Counted from the stretch's first letter, positions 13,046 through 25,515 are shown. The stretch is DNA of 64,000 nt from Arachis hypogaea (GCF_003086295.3 NC_092045.1:88550693-88614692), one strand, 5' to 3'. The notes: a model not told the origin generated them from the letters alone. Numbers and translations: made by a program.

Positions 13046-13499
13046 GTTGACTTCCCACAAAAAAAATCCACCCATCTATAATTACACCACATTCTCCCAT
13101 TTTCAACAAAAACACCAATATTTTTTTCATACAAAAAAAAATTAGCCTAATTTTATAAACTAAATTCTCATAATAGAAGCATAATAGAAGTATAATGAAA
13201 AAAAAAATTTCTCAAGAACCTATTTGTCCTTCGAACTTTATTTGTAAAATGACGTCAATGACTTATTTGTTCTTCGAACTTTTTTTCCCTTCCAACGTGG
13301 CACCGTAACAGACACCTGTACACTGTTTCAGCCACGTCAGCCAGTTACGTTAGGTGTATAAGAGGCACATAGACGGAAGGACTAAATTGTTCTCCGTTTA
13401 TTAAAGTCAGGGACTTTTTTGTATTTAAATTTTATCAGGAATGTATTTGTCAAAAGTTTGAAAAGTCAGAAACTTATCTGTCTTTTTCCCTAAAAGTTA

Positions 13500-15262
13500 A
13501 TATAAATTTATTATAGAATGAGCTGATGATATATTAGTTGTTGTGGTTGTACCACGTTAGCAATTTTGCATAGATGACAAAATTATAATTGCGTAAAATA
13601 AAAATAATAGATTTCTACATAACAATGATAAAAAAATAAATTTAATACAAAAATAATTAAAAAATAACAGTTACATATAATTAATATTTGCATTAAAACT
13701 ATAATAATAGAATTTTCAGTTATAAATATTTAATGTATAATGACACAATAACATTTGTTTATTATGCATATATTCTCATGTATCATGATTAATAAAGTAA
13801 ATTTATAATATCGTACTATATTTTTTGTATTCTTATTCTCAAATTTTTTTCTTAATTTTTTCTTTAAAGTTATCTCTAAATACACTAAAAAACTTTAAAA
13901 TTATGTTATAGAGCAACAACATCTCAAAAATATCAACAAATATAATTTATTTTTTAAAATCCGAATGAATTGTTTATAAAACATATTCACATGAATAAAT
14001 TAAAAAAACTTATCATCGTAGAATTGATTATATTCTATGACAAAATATAAAAAAAATTGTTTATGATATAAAAATATTAAAAAACATACACACATAAATA
14101 ACTATTAAAAAAAAAACAATTTCACAAGACTTTTGTTGTATATTTTTCTCTGTTTTTTATTTTTGAATAATTATATTAAATTATATACAAATTATAATTA
14201 CTTTTTACAAATGAGTCTTTAAAATTAACATTAATTCACATATTATCTAAATAATATAATATTTTTTTAATTTATACTATATAATATAATTAACTTAGTT
14301 ATCCACACATCGTGCAGGTCTTAAGTCTAGTTTGAATAGCAAATAAGGCATTAATAAAGTAATAATTTTAAATACATAAATATGAAAAAGAATAATAAAT
14401 TATTTTTTGAAAAGTATATATTTTGAATTATAATAGTTTAATTACATAAAAATATAGGTGGTAAACATTTTAAGATTTTATGTAAAGTAATTATTTGTAT
14501 AATCTCTAAAGTTATAATTACTAATTTATGTTTCAAAAATTAAAACTGCATATATCTATATTGTTAACTATTTTAATAAGTACAAATAAATTGTATTTTT
14601 TCATTGTATAGGATTAAAACATAAATATTATAATAAAATAACATTGAATAACTACCTTAATTTAAATCAATTCAAAAGTAAAGGTCGTATAGATTGAATA
14701 CAAATTATAATTTTATCTAAATTTGTTATATTTATTGGTGTGTTTTATAATACTATGACAGATAAAATATATTTCTTATTCTTAAAATTTGTTAAAAATT
14801 TTAAAAATATTCGTAAGTTTTATTTTTTTTAATTTTATTCCAAAAATTTTTGATTTGCATTAAATATATTCCTAACGGCTAATTTTTTAAAAAATTTAAG
14901 ACCAATTTAGCAACAATTTCACAAAATCAGCCTTCAACACAAGTAAATTAGATAGTTGTGATGCATTATTGCTGGATTAATCCTAAACTTTCTGAAAATT
15001 TATATTTGATGGAAATAAAAAACTTCAGGAACAAAAATGAAGCAAAATAAACCTTAGGAGTATTTTTAAAATTTTTGACAAACTTCATAAATAGAAAATA
15101 TAATTTACCCTACTATTAAAGTAAATGCAAAAAAGTAATGGATTATTAGGCATAAAGTTAATTGTGGTAATCTAAAACTATGAATTAGCAATAATATTTT
15201 TTTCTATAAAAGAAACTATATAAGAGTAGCTTGACGCTTTCAACTATAGTAAACCGCTCATT
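13500..15262. other. AT-rich intergenic DNA, no gene seen
   Basis: Very AT-rich with many homopolymer runs. No supported ORF, RNA gene or clear repeat pair was found. Confidence 0.5.
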
Positions 15263-15271
15263 AGTTTTTAA

Positions 15272-15533
15272 ATAAAAGATAAATAGGTTTCTGACCTTTT
15301 TAAACGCGAACATTTTTGTCCCTCAAGATTAAAAAATACATTTAAATTCCTCACATTATAAAACGCGTGGTAATTATACCCCTCCGTCGAGTTGAGCCTC
15401 AAAACGAAAACGGAGAATGCTGACTTGGAGGGATGGAGTCTGAGCTATCCGTTTTGGCTGATGATGTGGATGGAGAATAAATTCTTAATGGACAAATTGG
15501 GCCTTATGCCCCCAAAACGACGCCGTTACCATC
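15272..15533 (+). repeat. Left terminal inverted repeat of the MULE
   Basis: Pairs with 38890-39157 reversed. Key shared words are AAAAGATAAATAGG, CATTTAAATTCCTCAC, GTTGAGCCTCAAAAC, GGAGTCTGAGCT and AATAAATTCTTAATGG. Confidence 0.85.
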
Positions 15534-16466
15534 ACTGAGCCCTATTTGATCAAAATGCATGGTCAAACCCATGGCCGTTGATGGTGTGATCGTTCATGAC
15601 GAGTGAAGGGGGTTCTTCGTGCACAAGACCTGGAGAAGGATCTTCATGCACCGTGCTAGGAGGATGTGATTGAAATGGGATTGTGCTAAAGTGCTTCTGT
15701 GGCGTATATGCGATTCTTTACAAGTCTAGAACAATAACAAACCCTAATAGAATGTTTCTTGGTTGTCCATTCTTCAAGTTAAGTTATTATTTTGTCAATA
15801 GTTGGATGAGACTGCAATGTGTCTAATTGGGTGATTCTCCAAAAATTTACTCCAGGTTAAAGAACGTCACTGCCGATATTTTGTCTGACTTGATGAACTC
15901 CTGAAAAAAATTAGCGCCAAAGAATCTCAAGTATTGGGTGTTGTGGATGATGCTGAGGGAATAGACGCTGAAGATCAACTGTTTCGAAGTCAGAAATTGG
16001 AAAAAAATGGAAGAGTAGGAGAGGAAACTGTTATGTATTGAAAAGAAAAAACACAGGAGTTTGTGGCATATTATTGTGATTAGTGTAGTTGTTATTGTTG
16101 TTGTATGTTTTTTAAAGGGTTGAATATGATTTGATGTACATGGTGATGTTGAAATGAAAATTGCCACTGCTGGCTATTTAATGAGAAGTCTATTTTAGAC
16201 TGAATCCAATTTTCTATGAAGTTTGAACAACTAAGAAATATTGCAAGTCAAGTATTATATAAGGTAGTAATTCAACAAAGATTATAACCAAAATAGAAAC
16301 AACATTGTATCTGGCTTAATCCCAAACATTACATAACAGCATAAGTTTGCCACAAAATAACAAAATGTCTGATTGACATGTAAACAAGTTTTCCAAACTA
16401 TGATAACTAGAAAGCATTGTTCAATTCATGCTAATGACTAGGACAAAAAACATAATTCTATGCAGT
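15534..16466. other. MULE sub-terminal region and 3' untranslated DNA
   Basis: Lies between the left inverted repeat and the transposase stop codon. The minus-strand frame at 15847-16167 is low-complexity (TTITTTLITI-like) with no recognised domain, so it is not called as a gene. Confidence 0.5.
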
Positions 16467-16821
16467 TGTGTTCAGTTCTTCTGATTGTTGGATCTAGGAG
16501 TTGGGATGAACTTGAAAATTCTTATGGTCTCACTGCTAGCTGCTTTCAAGGTATCCTTTGATAGTCCCCCACTAGTATTGGTGCTTTGAGTTTGTGCTGT
16601 ATTTGGGGGTGGATTTGGTGGTGGATTTGATGGTGGATTTGCACTTGTTGGGGTCTGACAATTGTTTGCTTGGGTCTGAATTTAGAGGCAGGAACTCGGG
16701 GTTTGGCTTGCCCCATTCTTGGAAGCTGGGATGGAGGCCTAAATGAAGTTTGGACTGGAGCAGATGGTATTGTTGCTGCAGGTACTTAAATATTGAATGG
16801 TGCAGCAACTGGTGCATTCCC
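16467..16821 (-). pseudogene. C-terminal end of the MULE transposase (cut off by element A)
   Basis: The minus strand reads a Pro- and Gln-rich tail followed by SETIRIFKFIPTPRSNNQKN and a stop near 16467; a tail of the FIPTP type is common in legume MULE transposases. The reading frame shifts and has stops between 16572 and 16817. It continues from the 35509 side of the split gene once element A and one copy of its target duplication are removed. Confidence 0.6.
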
Positions 16822-18082
16822 TGGTGCGGTATTTGTAACCCACTAACTTATCGGCAAGTGCACCGAGTCGTACCAAGTAATACCTTACGTGAGTAAGGGT
16901 CGATCCCACGAGGATTGATGGATTAAGCAACAATAGCGTTTGATAGGATTAGTTAGACAAGCAGAAAATAGTGTTTGGAAGTTCAAAAGCATTAATAGTA
17001 AATTCAGAATATTAAAGACAGGCAGATAATTAAGTTGGGAATAAAATATTGAGAAAACAGTTAAGGTTTCAGAGTTATCTATTTTTCCGGATTGATTTTT
17101 CTTACTAACTATTTTAATCATGCAAGATTTAATTCATGGCAAACTATGTGTGACTAGACCCTAATTCCTTAGACCTTCCTATCTCCTCTAAAATTCATTA
17201 ACTGCCAATTCCTTGGTCAATTAATTCCAATTAGAGGGTGATAATCAATTTCTAGTTTATATGCCAAAAGAATCCTAATTATCCAAAAATAAGGGAATTA
17301 TATATCACATATCCCGTTAAATACAAACAATTTGAAATTCAGTATAATATGTTTTCAAGATGTTGTTCAAGTAAAGAGTTTTTCCAAGTTTTACAAGAAC
17401 TCAATTAGAACATGGGTCATACTTCTATTCCACCCATATTCATAAAATAAAGAGCGAAAACAATTATTGAAATATAAATCAAAACATGGATTAAATTAGA
17501 AAGATTAAACGAATCAATCCATACAAATAGATAAAGCTCCTAACCTTAACAATGGAGGATTAGTTGCTCATGGTTCAGAGAAGAAAATAAGGATTCTGGT
17601 AAAATGTACTGTGTCTTATCTGATGGCATCTAAATTCCTATTTATAACTAATCCTAATAAATTTAAAATCTAATTATCTAAAATTAAAAATAATATCTTT
17701 TCCTAAAAATAAGATTTGAATTTAAATTTGAATTAATTAACAAGTCTTCAGCTGATGGGTGGGGACCACTTGATTTGTCCATTCTGCAGCTTCTAATCTG
17801 TGTTTTCTGGGCTGAAAACTGGGTCAAAACAGCCCAGAAATTGCCCCCAACATTTTTCTGTGTTTTTCTGCACGTGGCGCATGTCACGTGTACGCGTCAG
17901 TCACGCGTACGCATCGCTGATCTTCTTCGCAAGTCACGCGGACGCGTCGGTCACGCGGACGCGTTGCTGAGCAAATCTTCAATTCACGCGTGCATGTCAG
18001 TCACGCGCACGCATCAGGTACGCGTGCGCGTCGCTCCTCGTAGCCATCTCCTTTGATTCTTGTGCTGCAGAAACTCCATCAA
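16822..18082 (-). mobile_element. 3' LTR of element A, truncated at its U3 end
   Basis: Closely matches 34111-35340 of the other A LTR but stops inside CTGCAGAAACTCCATCAA, losing about 170 bases that should run to TGATGCGTGAGC. B1 LTR sequence begins at once. A TATAAATA box (17639-17646, minus) and the ACGCGT palindrome block (17875-18040) are kept. Confidence 0.85.
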
Positions 18083-18443
18083 TTTCCGAATAACGTATGG
18101 ACTATTATATATTGCTGGAAAGCTCTGGATGTTTAATTTTTAACGCCGTTGAGAGCGCGCCAATTGGAGTTCTGTAGCTCCAGAAAATTCATTTCGAGTG
18201 CAGGGAGGTCAGATTCCAACAGCATCAGCAGTCCTTTTGTCAGCCTTTTTCAGAGTTTTGCTCAAGTCCCTCAATTTCAGCCAGAAATTACCTGAAATTA
18301 CAGAAAAACACACAAACTCATAGTAAAGTCCAGAAATGTGAATTTAACATAAAAACTAATGAAAACATCCCTAAAAGTAGCTTAAAGTTACTAAAAACTA
18401 CCTAAAAACAATGCCAAAAAGCGTATAAATTATCCGCTCATCA
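18083..18443 (-). mobile_element. Truncated 3' LTR of B1
   Basis: Reading on the minus strand, TGATGAGCGGATAATTTATA begins at 18443 and runs 361 bases before joining the A LTR. It matches the start of the B1 5' LTR at 27315. Confidence 0.85.
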
Positions 18444-19542
18444 CAACACCAAACTTAAATTGTTGCTTGTCCCCAAGCAACTGAAAATCAGTTAGGATAA
18501 AAAGAAGAGAATATACTATAAATTTCAAAATATCAATGAATATTAATTCTAATTAGATGAGCGGGACTTGTAGCTTTTTGCTTCTGAACAGTTTTGGCAT
18601 CTCACTAATTCCTTTGAAGTTTAGAATGATTGGCTTCTCTAAGAACTTAGAATTTCGGATAGTGTTATTGACTTTCCTAGTTAAGCATGTTGATTCTTGA
18701 ACACAGCTATTTATGAGTCTTGGCTGTGGCCCTAAGCATTTTGTTTTCCAGTATTACCACCGGATACATAAATGCCACAGACACATGACTGGGTGAACCT
18801 TTTCAGATTGTGACTCAGCTTTGCTAGAGTCCCCAGTTAGAGGTGTCCAGAGCTCTTAAGCACACTCTTTTTGCTTTGGATCACGACTTTAACCATTCAG
18901 TCTCAAGCTTTTCACTTGGGCCTTCATGACACAAGCACATGGTTAGGGACAGCTTGATTTAGCCGCTTAGGCCTGGATTTTACTTCCTTGGGCCCTCCTA
19001 TCCATTGATGCTCAAAGCCTTGGATCCTTTTTACCCTTGCCTTTTGGTTTTAAGGGCTAGTGACGTTTTCTGCTTGTTTTTTCTTTTTCTTTCTATTTTT
19101 TCGCCATTTTTTTTCGCAAGCTTCTTCTTTTTTCACTGCTTTTTCTTGCTTCAAGAATCAATTTCATGATTTTTCAGATCATCAATAATATTTCTCTTTG
19201 TTCATCATTCTTTCAAGAGCCAACAGTTTTAACATTCATAAACAACAATATCAAAAGACATATGCACTGTTCAATCATTCATTCAGAAAACAAAAAGTAT
19301 TGTCACCACATCAATATAATTAAACTAAATTCAAGGATAAATTCGAAATTTATGCACTTCTTGTTCTTTTGAATTAAAACATTTTTCATTTAAGAAAGGT
19401 GAAGGATTAATGGAATTTATTCATAGCTTTAAGACATGGTTACTACATACTAATGATCATGAAGTAGAGACACAAAACATAGATAAACACAACATTAAAA
19501 ACCGAAAAGCAGAAAGAAATAAGAACAAGGAATGAATTCACC
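18444..19542 (-). other. Conserved 3' non-coding region of B1, with terminal hairpin and AAGTTTGGTGT motif
   Basis: Counterparts lie at 27571-28656 (E), 47700-48758 (B2) and 52316-53436 (B3). All hold GGCCTAAGCGGCT, CAAGCTGTCCCTAACCATG and TATCCGGTGGTAATACTGG, without a shared reading frame. Next to the LTR lies the hairpin GTTGCTTGGGGACAAGCAAC (18462-18481, minus) and then TTTAAGTTTGGTGTTG. Confidence 0.75.
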
Positions 19543-20691
19543 TTAGTGGCGTCTTCTTCTTGAAGGTCTAACAATGTCCTTAAGCTCTTCTATGTCCCTT
19601 CCTTGCCTTTGTTGCTCCTCCCTTATTGCTCTTTGATCTTCTCTTATTTCATGGAGAATGATGGAGTGCTCATGATGTTCCACCCTTAATTGTTCCACAT
19701 TGTGGCTCAAATCTTCTAAGGAAGTGTTGAGTTGTTCCCAATAGTTGTTGGGAGGAAAGTGCATCCCTTGAGGCATCTCAGGGATTTCTTGATGATGAGC
19801 TTCCTCATGCATCTCTTGAGAACCGTGAAGGGTCTCTCTTGCTTACTCCATCCTCTTCTTGGTGATGGGCTTATCCTCTTCAATGGGGATGTCTCCTTCT
19901 ATGATAACTCCAGCTGAGTAACATAGATGGCAAATAAGGTGAGGAAAAGCTAGCCTTGCCATGGTGGAGGGCTTTTCGGCTATTTTGTAGATTTCATTGG
20001 AGATGACCTCATGAACTTCTACTTCCTCTCCAATCATGATGCTATGAATCATGATGGCCCGATCCACAGTGACTTCAGATCGGTTGCTAGTGGGAATGAT
20101 GGAGCGTTGAATGAACTCCAACCATCCTCTAGCCACAGGCTTGAGGTTCAGTCTTCTTAGTTGAACTGGCTTGCCTTTGGAGTCTCTCTTCCATTGAGCT
20201 TCTTCCATACATATGTCCATTAGGACTTGGTCCAACCTTTGATTAAAGTTGACCCTTCTAGTGTAGGGACGTTCATCTCCTTGCATCATGGGCAAGTGAA
20301 ACGCCAACCTCACATTTTCCGGACTAAAATCTAAGTATTTCCTCCGAACCATTGTGAGATAATTCTTTGGATTCGGGTTCATACTTTGATCATGGTTCCT
20401 AGTGATCCATGCATTGGCATAGAACTCTTGAACCATTAAGATTCCGACTTGTTGCATGGGGTTGGTTAAGACTTCCCAACCTCTTCTTCGGATCTCATGT
20501 CGGATCTCCGGATACTCATTTTTCTTGAGCTTGAAAGGGACCTCAGGGATCACCTTCTTCTTTGCCACAACATCATAGAAGTGGTCTTGATGGCTTTTGG
20601 AGATGAATCTTTCCATCTCCCATGACTCGGAGGTGGAAGCTTTTGTCTTCCCTTTTCCTTTTCTAGAGGATTCTCCGGCCTTAGGTGCCAT
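19543..20691 (-). pseudogene. B1 ORF2: plant-transposon-protein-type ORF, one internal stop
   Basis: The frame opens at ATG 20691 (MAPKAGESSRKGKGKTK, a basic N-terminus) and runs to TGA-type stop at 19543 in one frame, interrupted only by TAA at 19843-19845. The first ~280 residues carry the pattern of the putative plant transposon protein family found downstream of gag-pol in Athila-type elements (FYANAWITRNHD, VRRKYLDFSPENVRLAFHLP, RAIMIHSIMIGEEVEVHEVI). After the stop, a Glu/Arg-rich coiled coil (NVEQLRVEHHEHS, EEQQRQGRDIEELKD) ends in PSRRRRH. It sits where Athila carries its env-like ORF, but no signal peptide or membrane segment is seen, so an envelope role is not supported. An earlier Met at 20832 lies in leader-like DNA and is not preferred. 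Confidence 0.75.
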
Positions 20692-21236
20692 TGATGGTAA
20701 TGGAAAACAAAAAAGATTATGCTTTGACCATACCAAACTTAAAATATTGCTCGTCCTCGAGCAATAGAAGAAAGAAGAGAAGAAGAAGAAGAAGAGAATA
20801 TGGTAGAGAGGGAGAGATGTAGGTTCGGCCAAGGTGAAGAAGAGGAGTTTGTGTTGTGTGAAAATGAAGTAGAATGGAAGGGTATATATAGGGAGAGGGG
20901 GAGTGTATGTTCGGCCATTTAGGGTGGGAATGGGTGGGAAAATGGTTTTGAATTTTTGAAGGTAGGTGGGGTTTATGGGGAAGAGTGGATGGATGTGAGT
21001 GGTGAAGGGGGTGATTGGGAAGAGGAATTAAGGTGGTTGGTGAAGAGTGTTGGGAAGTGTGACATGGGGAATACTCATCACAAAATAAGATTAGGAGGTA
21101 AGGTGGGAATATAGTAGGTGGGGATCCTGTGGGGACCACAGATCCTGAGGTGATCCTGTGGGGTCCACAGATCCTGAGGTGTCAAGGAATTCCATCCCTG
21201 CACCAAATAGGCATGTAAATTGCCTTTGCACACCAT
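20692..21236 (-). other. ORF2 leader of B1 with hairpin and AAGTTTGGTAT motif
   Basis: Reading on the minus strand, TTGCTCGAGGACGAGCAA folds into a 7-bp stem, followed by TATTTTAAGTTTGGTAT and then the ORF2 ATG. The rest is purine-rich DNA. Frames here on either strand have no domain. Confidence 0.55.
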
Positions 21237-21480
21237 TCTGGCATTTAAACGCCGTGTGGTGCACATTCTGGGCGTTCAACGCCCATGTAAAGCATGTTTC
21301 TGGCGTTGAACGCCAGTTTCATGCTTGTTACTGGCGTTCAGCGCCAACTTTTCCTCCTAGGCACATTACTGGCGTTCAGCGCCAGAATGTTGCTTGTTTC
21401 TGGCATTTAGCGCCAGGTTGATGCTCTGTTCTGGCGTTGAACGCCAGCCAGATGCTCCTTACTGGCGTTGAACGCCAGCC
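21237..21480. repeat. B1 hairpin array: eight palindromes of CTGGCGTT-N-AACGCCAG type
   Basis: Eight 17-base near-palindromes are spaced about 30 bases apart with spacers ending in ATGCTTG or ATGCTC. Variants such as CTGGCGTTCAGCGCCAG keep pairing through compensating changes at some positions. It lies between the gag-protease end and ORF2. Confidence 0.9.
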
Positions 21481-21632
21481 TGTGCTTCCTCCAGGGTGTG
21501 ATTTTTCTTCTGCTGTTTTTGATTCTGTTTTTAATTTTTATATTTTTTTTTCATGACTCCTCATGATCATGTACCTAATAAAACACAAAATAACAATAAA
21601 ATAAAATAAAATAAAAATTAGATAAATAAAAT

Positions 21633-21678
21633 TTGGGTTGCCTCCCAATAAGCGCTTCTTTAATGTCAATAGCTTGAC
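21633..21678 (-). promoter_or_regulatory. Conserved GCGCTTnTTGGGAGGCAACCC block of B1
   Basis: Minus strand GTCAAGCTATTGACATTAAA then GAAGCGCTTATTGGGAGGC. The same block occurs at 46576-46620 (B2) and 30853-30896 (A), always just after the protease ORF. A similar GGGAGGCAAC string is a recurrent feature after pol in Athila elements, as I recall. Its role (splice acceptor, ribosome entry or packaging) is not known. Confidence 0.7.
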
Positions 21679-21711
21679 AGTGGCTCTCATGGAGCCACAA
21701 AGGTGATCAGG

Positions 21712-24027
21712 TCAATGTTGTATAGTCCCAACACCAAACTTAGAGTTTGGATATGGGGTCTTAACACCAAACTTAAAGTTTGGTTGTGGCCTCACAACAC
21801 CAAACTTAGAGTTTGACTGTGGGGGCTCTTCTTGACTCTGAACTGAGAGAAGCTCTTCATGCTTACTCTCTTTTGTCACAGAGGGATGGCCATGTGCCTT
21901 AAACACAAGGTAGTCCCCATTCAATTGAAGGACTAATTCACCTCTGCTGACATCTATCACAGCTTCTGCTGTAGCTAGGAAAGGTCTTCCAAGGATGATG
22001 CATTCATCCTCTTCCTTCCTAGTGTCTAAGATTATGAAATCAGCAGGGATGTAAAGGCCTTCAACCTTTACTAACTCGTCCTCCACTATTCCATAAGCTT
22101 GTCTCAATGACTTGTCTGCCAATTGTAATGAGAACAAGGCAGGTTGTACCTCAATGATTCCCAGCTTCTCCATTACAGAGAGTGGCATAAGATTTATCCC
22201 TGACCCTAGATCACATAGAGCCTTTTCAAAGGTCATGGTGCCTATGGTACAAGGTATTAGGAACTTGCCAGGATCTTGTCTCTTTTGAGGTAAATTTTTC
22301 TGAATCTAAGTATCTAGTTCACTAATGAGCAAGGGAGGTTCACTTTCCCAAATCTCATTACCAAACAACTTGGCATTCAGCTTCATGATAGCTCCTAAGT
22401 ATTGAGCAACGTGCTCTCTAGTCACATCTTCATCCTCTTCAGAGGAAGAATAGTCTTCAGAGCTCATGAATGGCAGAAGGAGATTTAATGGAATTTCTAT
22501 GGTCTCTGTATGAGCCTCAGATTCCTTTGGATCCTTAATAGGAAACTCCTTCTTGCTTGAAGGACATCCCAGGAGGTCGTCCTCACTAGGATTTTCGTCC
22601 TCCTCCTCCCTTGTGCATTCGGCCATATTGATTATATCAATGGGCTTGCACTCTCCTTTTGGATTCTTTTCTGTATTGCTTGGGAGAATACTGGGAGGAG
22701 TTTCAATGACTTTCTTACTCAGTTGGCCCACTTGTACCTCCAGATTTCTAATGGAGGACCTTGTTTCACTCATGAAACTGAAAGTGGCCTTTGACAGATC
22801 AGAGACTAGATTGGCTAAATTAGAAGTGTTTTGTTTAGAATTCTCTGTCTGTTGCTGAGAAGATGATGGATATGGCTTGCTATTGCTCAGCCTATTGCGT
22901 CCACCATTGTTAAAGCCTTGTGGAGGCTTTTGTTGATCCTTCCATGAGAAATTTGGATGATTTCTCCATGATGAGTTATAGGTGTTTCCATAAGGTTCAC
23001 CCATGTAATTAACCTATGCCATTGCAGGGTTCTCAGGATCATAAGCTTCTTCAGAAGCTGCCTCTTTAGTACTATTGGATGCATGTTGCCATCCATTCAG
23101 ACTTTGAGAGATCATGTTGACTTGCTGAGTCAACACTTTGTTCTGAGCCAATATGGCATTCAGAGCATCAATTTCAAGAACTCCTTTCTTCTGAGGTATC
23201 CCATTATTCATGGAATTCCTCTCAGAAGTGTACATGAATTGGTTGTTTGCAACCATGTCAATGAGTTCTTGAGCCTCTTCAGGCATTTTCTTTAGGTGAA
23301 TAGATCCACCCACAGAATGGTCCAATGACATTTTCGAAAATTCAGATAGACCATAATAGAATATATCTAATATGGTCCATTCTGAAAACATGTCAGATGG
23401 ACATCTTTTGGTCAGCTGCTTGTATCTTTCCCAAGCTTCATAGAGGCATTCACCATCTTTTTGTTTGAAGGTTTGAACATCCACTCTCAGCTTGCTCAGC
23501 TTTTGAGGAGGAAAGAATTTATCCAAGAAGGCCGTGACCAGCTTATCCCAGGGGTCCAGGCTATCCTTGGGTTGTGAATCCAACCATATTCTAGCTCTGT
23601 CTCTTACAGCAAAAGGGAAAAGCATGAGTTTGTAGAGTTCAGGATCAACTCCATTCGTCTTTACAGTCTCACAGATCTGCAAGAACTCAGTTAAAAACTG
23701 GTAAGGATCTTCAGATGGAAGTCCATAAAACTTGCAGTTTTGTTGCATTAAGGCAACTAACTGAGGTTTCAACTCAAAATTATTGGCTCCAATGGCCGGA
23801 ATGGAGATGCTTCTTCCATCAAATTTGGACGTTGGCTTTGTGAAGTCACCAAGCATTCTCCTTGCATTATTATTATTTTCGGCTGCCATCTCCTTCTCTT
23901 GTTCGAAAATTTCTGAAAGGTTGTTTCTGGATTGTTGTAATTTAGTTTCTCTTAATTTCCTTTTCAGAGTCCTTTCAGGTTCAGGATCAATTTCAACAAG
24001 AGTGCCTTTTTCCCTGTTCCTGCTCAT
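21712..24027 (-). pseudogene. B1 gag-protease, two nonsense mutations
   Basis: One frame of 772 codons from ATG 24027 (MSRNREKGTLVEIDPEPERT) to the stop at 21712, broken by TAG at 23014-23016 and TAG at 22306-22308. The capsid part (about residues 55-250) has FELKPQLVALMQQNCKFYGL, FAVRDRARIWLDS and LYEAWERYKQLTKRCP, the gag pattern of Athila-like elements. The aspartic protease near 22200 has CDLGSGINLMPLS (active site DLG, as DTG/DSG elsewhere) and the C-terminal ILGRPFLAT. The C-terminus repeats NSKFGV. B2 (44221-46538) has GAG at the first stop and TGG at the second, so the second arose by G-to-A. No zinc knuckle was seen. Confidence 0.85.
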
Positions 24028-25515
24028 ATGAAAGAGAAGAAAACAAGAAAAGAAGAGAAATCCTCTATGTCACAGTATAGAGATTCCATTATGTTAGTAG
24101 AAAAAGAAAGAGGAGAAGAATGAAGAAGAGTGGGTCCGGATATTTAGGTGGAGAGAGGCGAAGAGAAGTGTTAGTAATTAAATAATTAAATAGAATAAGA
24201 GAGAAGAGATAGAAAATTTGAAAATAATTTAAAAAAAAGGTTAGTAATTTTCGAAAATTAGAAATAAGATAAGATTAAAATTAAAATTTAAAACAAAAAG
24301 AATTTTTGAAAAAGAGATGAGATATTTTCGAAAATTAGAGAGGAAAAAGTAGTTAGGTGGTTTTGAAAAAGATAAGAAACAAACAAAAAGTCAAACAGTT
24401 AGTTGAAAAAGATATTAAAATCAAATTTGAAAAGATAAGAAGATAAGAGGTTAGATAAGATATTTTGAAATCAAATTTTGAAAGAGATAAAATTTTTGAA
24501 AAGGATAAGATAGAAGATAGAAAGATTTAATTTTTGAATTTAAAATTACTTACTTCACCAACAAGAAACTTCAAGATAAGATTCTAGAACTTAAAGATTG
24601 AACCTTTCTCAAGAAAGTAACAAACTTCAAATTTTTGAATCAATCACATTAATTGTTAGTGTAATTTTGAAAATATGATATAAAGATAAGAAAAAGATTT
24701 GAAAATAATTTAAAAAAGATTTTTGAAATTTTCGAAAAATAGAAAAAAATGAAAAAGATATGATTTTTGAAAAAGATTTTGAAAAGATAAGATTTTTAAA
24801 ATTGAAAATTTGACTTGACTTGTAAGAACAACTAATTTTGAAAATTTTTGACTAAGTCAATTCAAATTTTCGAAAATTATGAGAAAAATAAGGAAAAGAT
24901 ATTTTTTTATTTTTGAATTTTTAAAGATGAGAGAGAAAAACATAAAAATGACCCAAAATATGAAAATTTTGGATCAAACACATGATGCATGCAAGAACAC
25001 TATGAATGTCAAGATGAACACCAAGAACACTTTGAAGATCATGATGAACATCAAGAACATATTTTTGAAAAATTTTTGACGCAAAGAAAACATGCAAGAC
25101 ACCAAACTTAGAAATCTTTAATGCATGGACTCTAACAAACAAAAAATGCATATGAAAAACAACAAACAACACAAAACAAGAAATCATCAAGATCAAACAA
25201 GAAGACTTGTCAAGAACAAGTTGAAGATCATGAAGAACACTATGAATGCATGGAGTTTTCGAAAAATGCAAGAAAAAATTTTTAAAGCATGCAATTGACG
25301 CCAAACTTAAAAATTGACTCAAGACTCAAACAAGAAACACAAAATATTTTTGGTTTTTATGATTTTATGATTTTTTTGGATTTTTATTAATTTTTTTCGA
25401 AAAAACATAATTAGAAAAACGAAAAAGAAAAGAAAAATTTTGAAAAAGATTTTTGAAAAGAAAATTACCTAATCTGAGCAACAAGATGAACCTTCAGTTG
25501 TCCATACTCGAACAA
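24028..25515 (-). other. B1 leader: A+T-rich, iterated TTTTCGAAAA
   Basis: Untranslated leader between primer site and gag. It is dominated by runs of AAAAAGATTTTTGAAAA and many copies of the palindrome TTTTCGAAAA or shorter forms. CACCAAACTTA (the AAGTTTGGTG motif on the minus strand) lies near 25100 and GCCAAACTTAA near 25302. Frames at 24879-25322 are low complexity. Confidence 0.7.

Larger units (their letters stand above)
11781..13490. mobile_element. Non-autonomous Mutator-like element with long inverted repeats
   Basis: Inverted repeats of about 285 bp lie at 11781-12066 and 13204-13490. They begin GAGAAAAAGACAAATAGG on the left and, reversed, GGGAAAAAGACAGATAAG on the right. The element is flanked by a perfect 9-bp duplication TAAAAGTTA (11772-11780 and 13491-13499), the Mutator signature. 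The 1.7 kb element has no transposase. Its middle holds a tandem repeat and CACGTG-rich units. Its ends resemble those of the large MULE at 15272, so that family could have mobilised it. Confidence 0.9.

Noticed and set aside
15847..16167. 106-codon minus-strand gene in the MULE
   Set aside because: Low complexity, no domain, and it lies in the 3' untranslated part of the MULE.
19543..20691. Retroviral envelope gene
   Set aside because: Its position fits, but no signal peptide, transmembrane segment or cleavage site is seen.
19843..20832. ORF2 starting at the Met near 20832
   Set aside because: The first ~47 codons are low-complexity leader (FFFFFSSFF); B2 shares the ATG at MAPKA, so 20691 is preferred.
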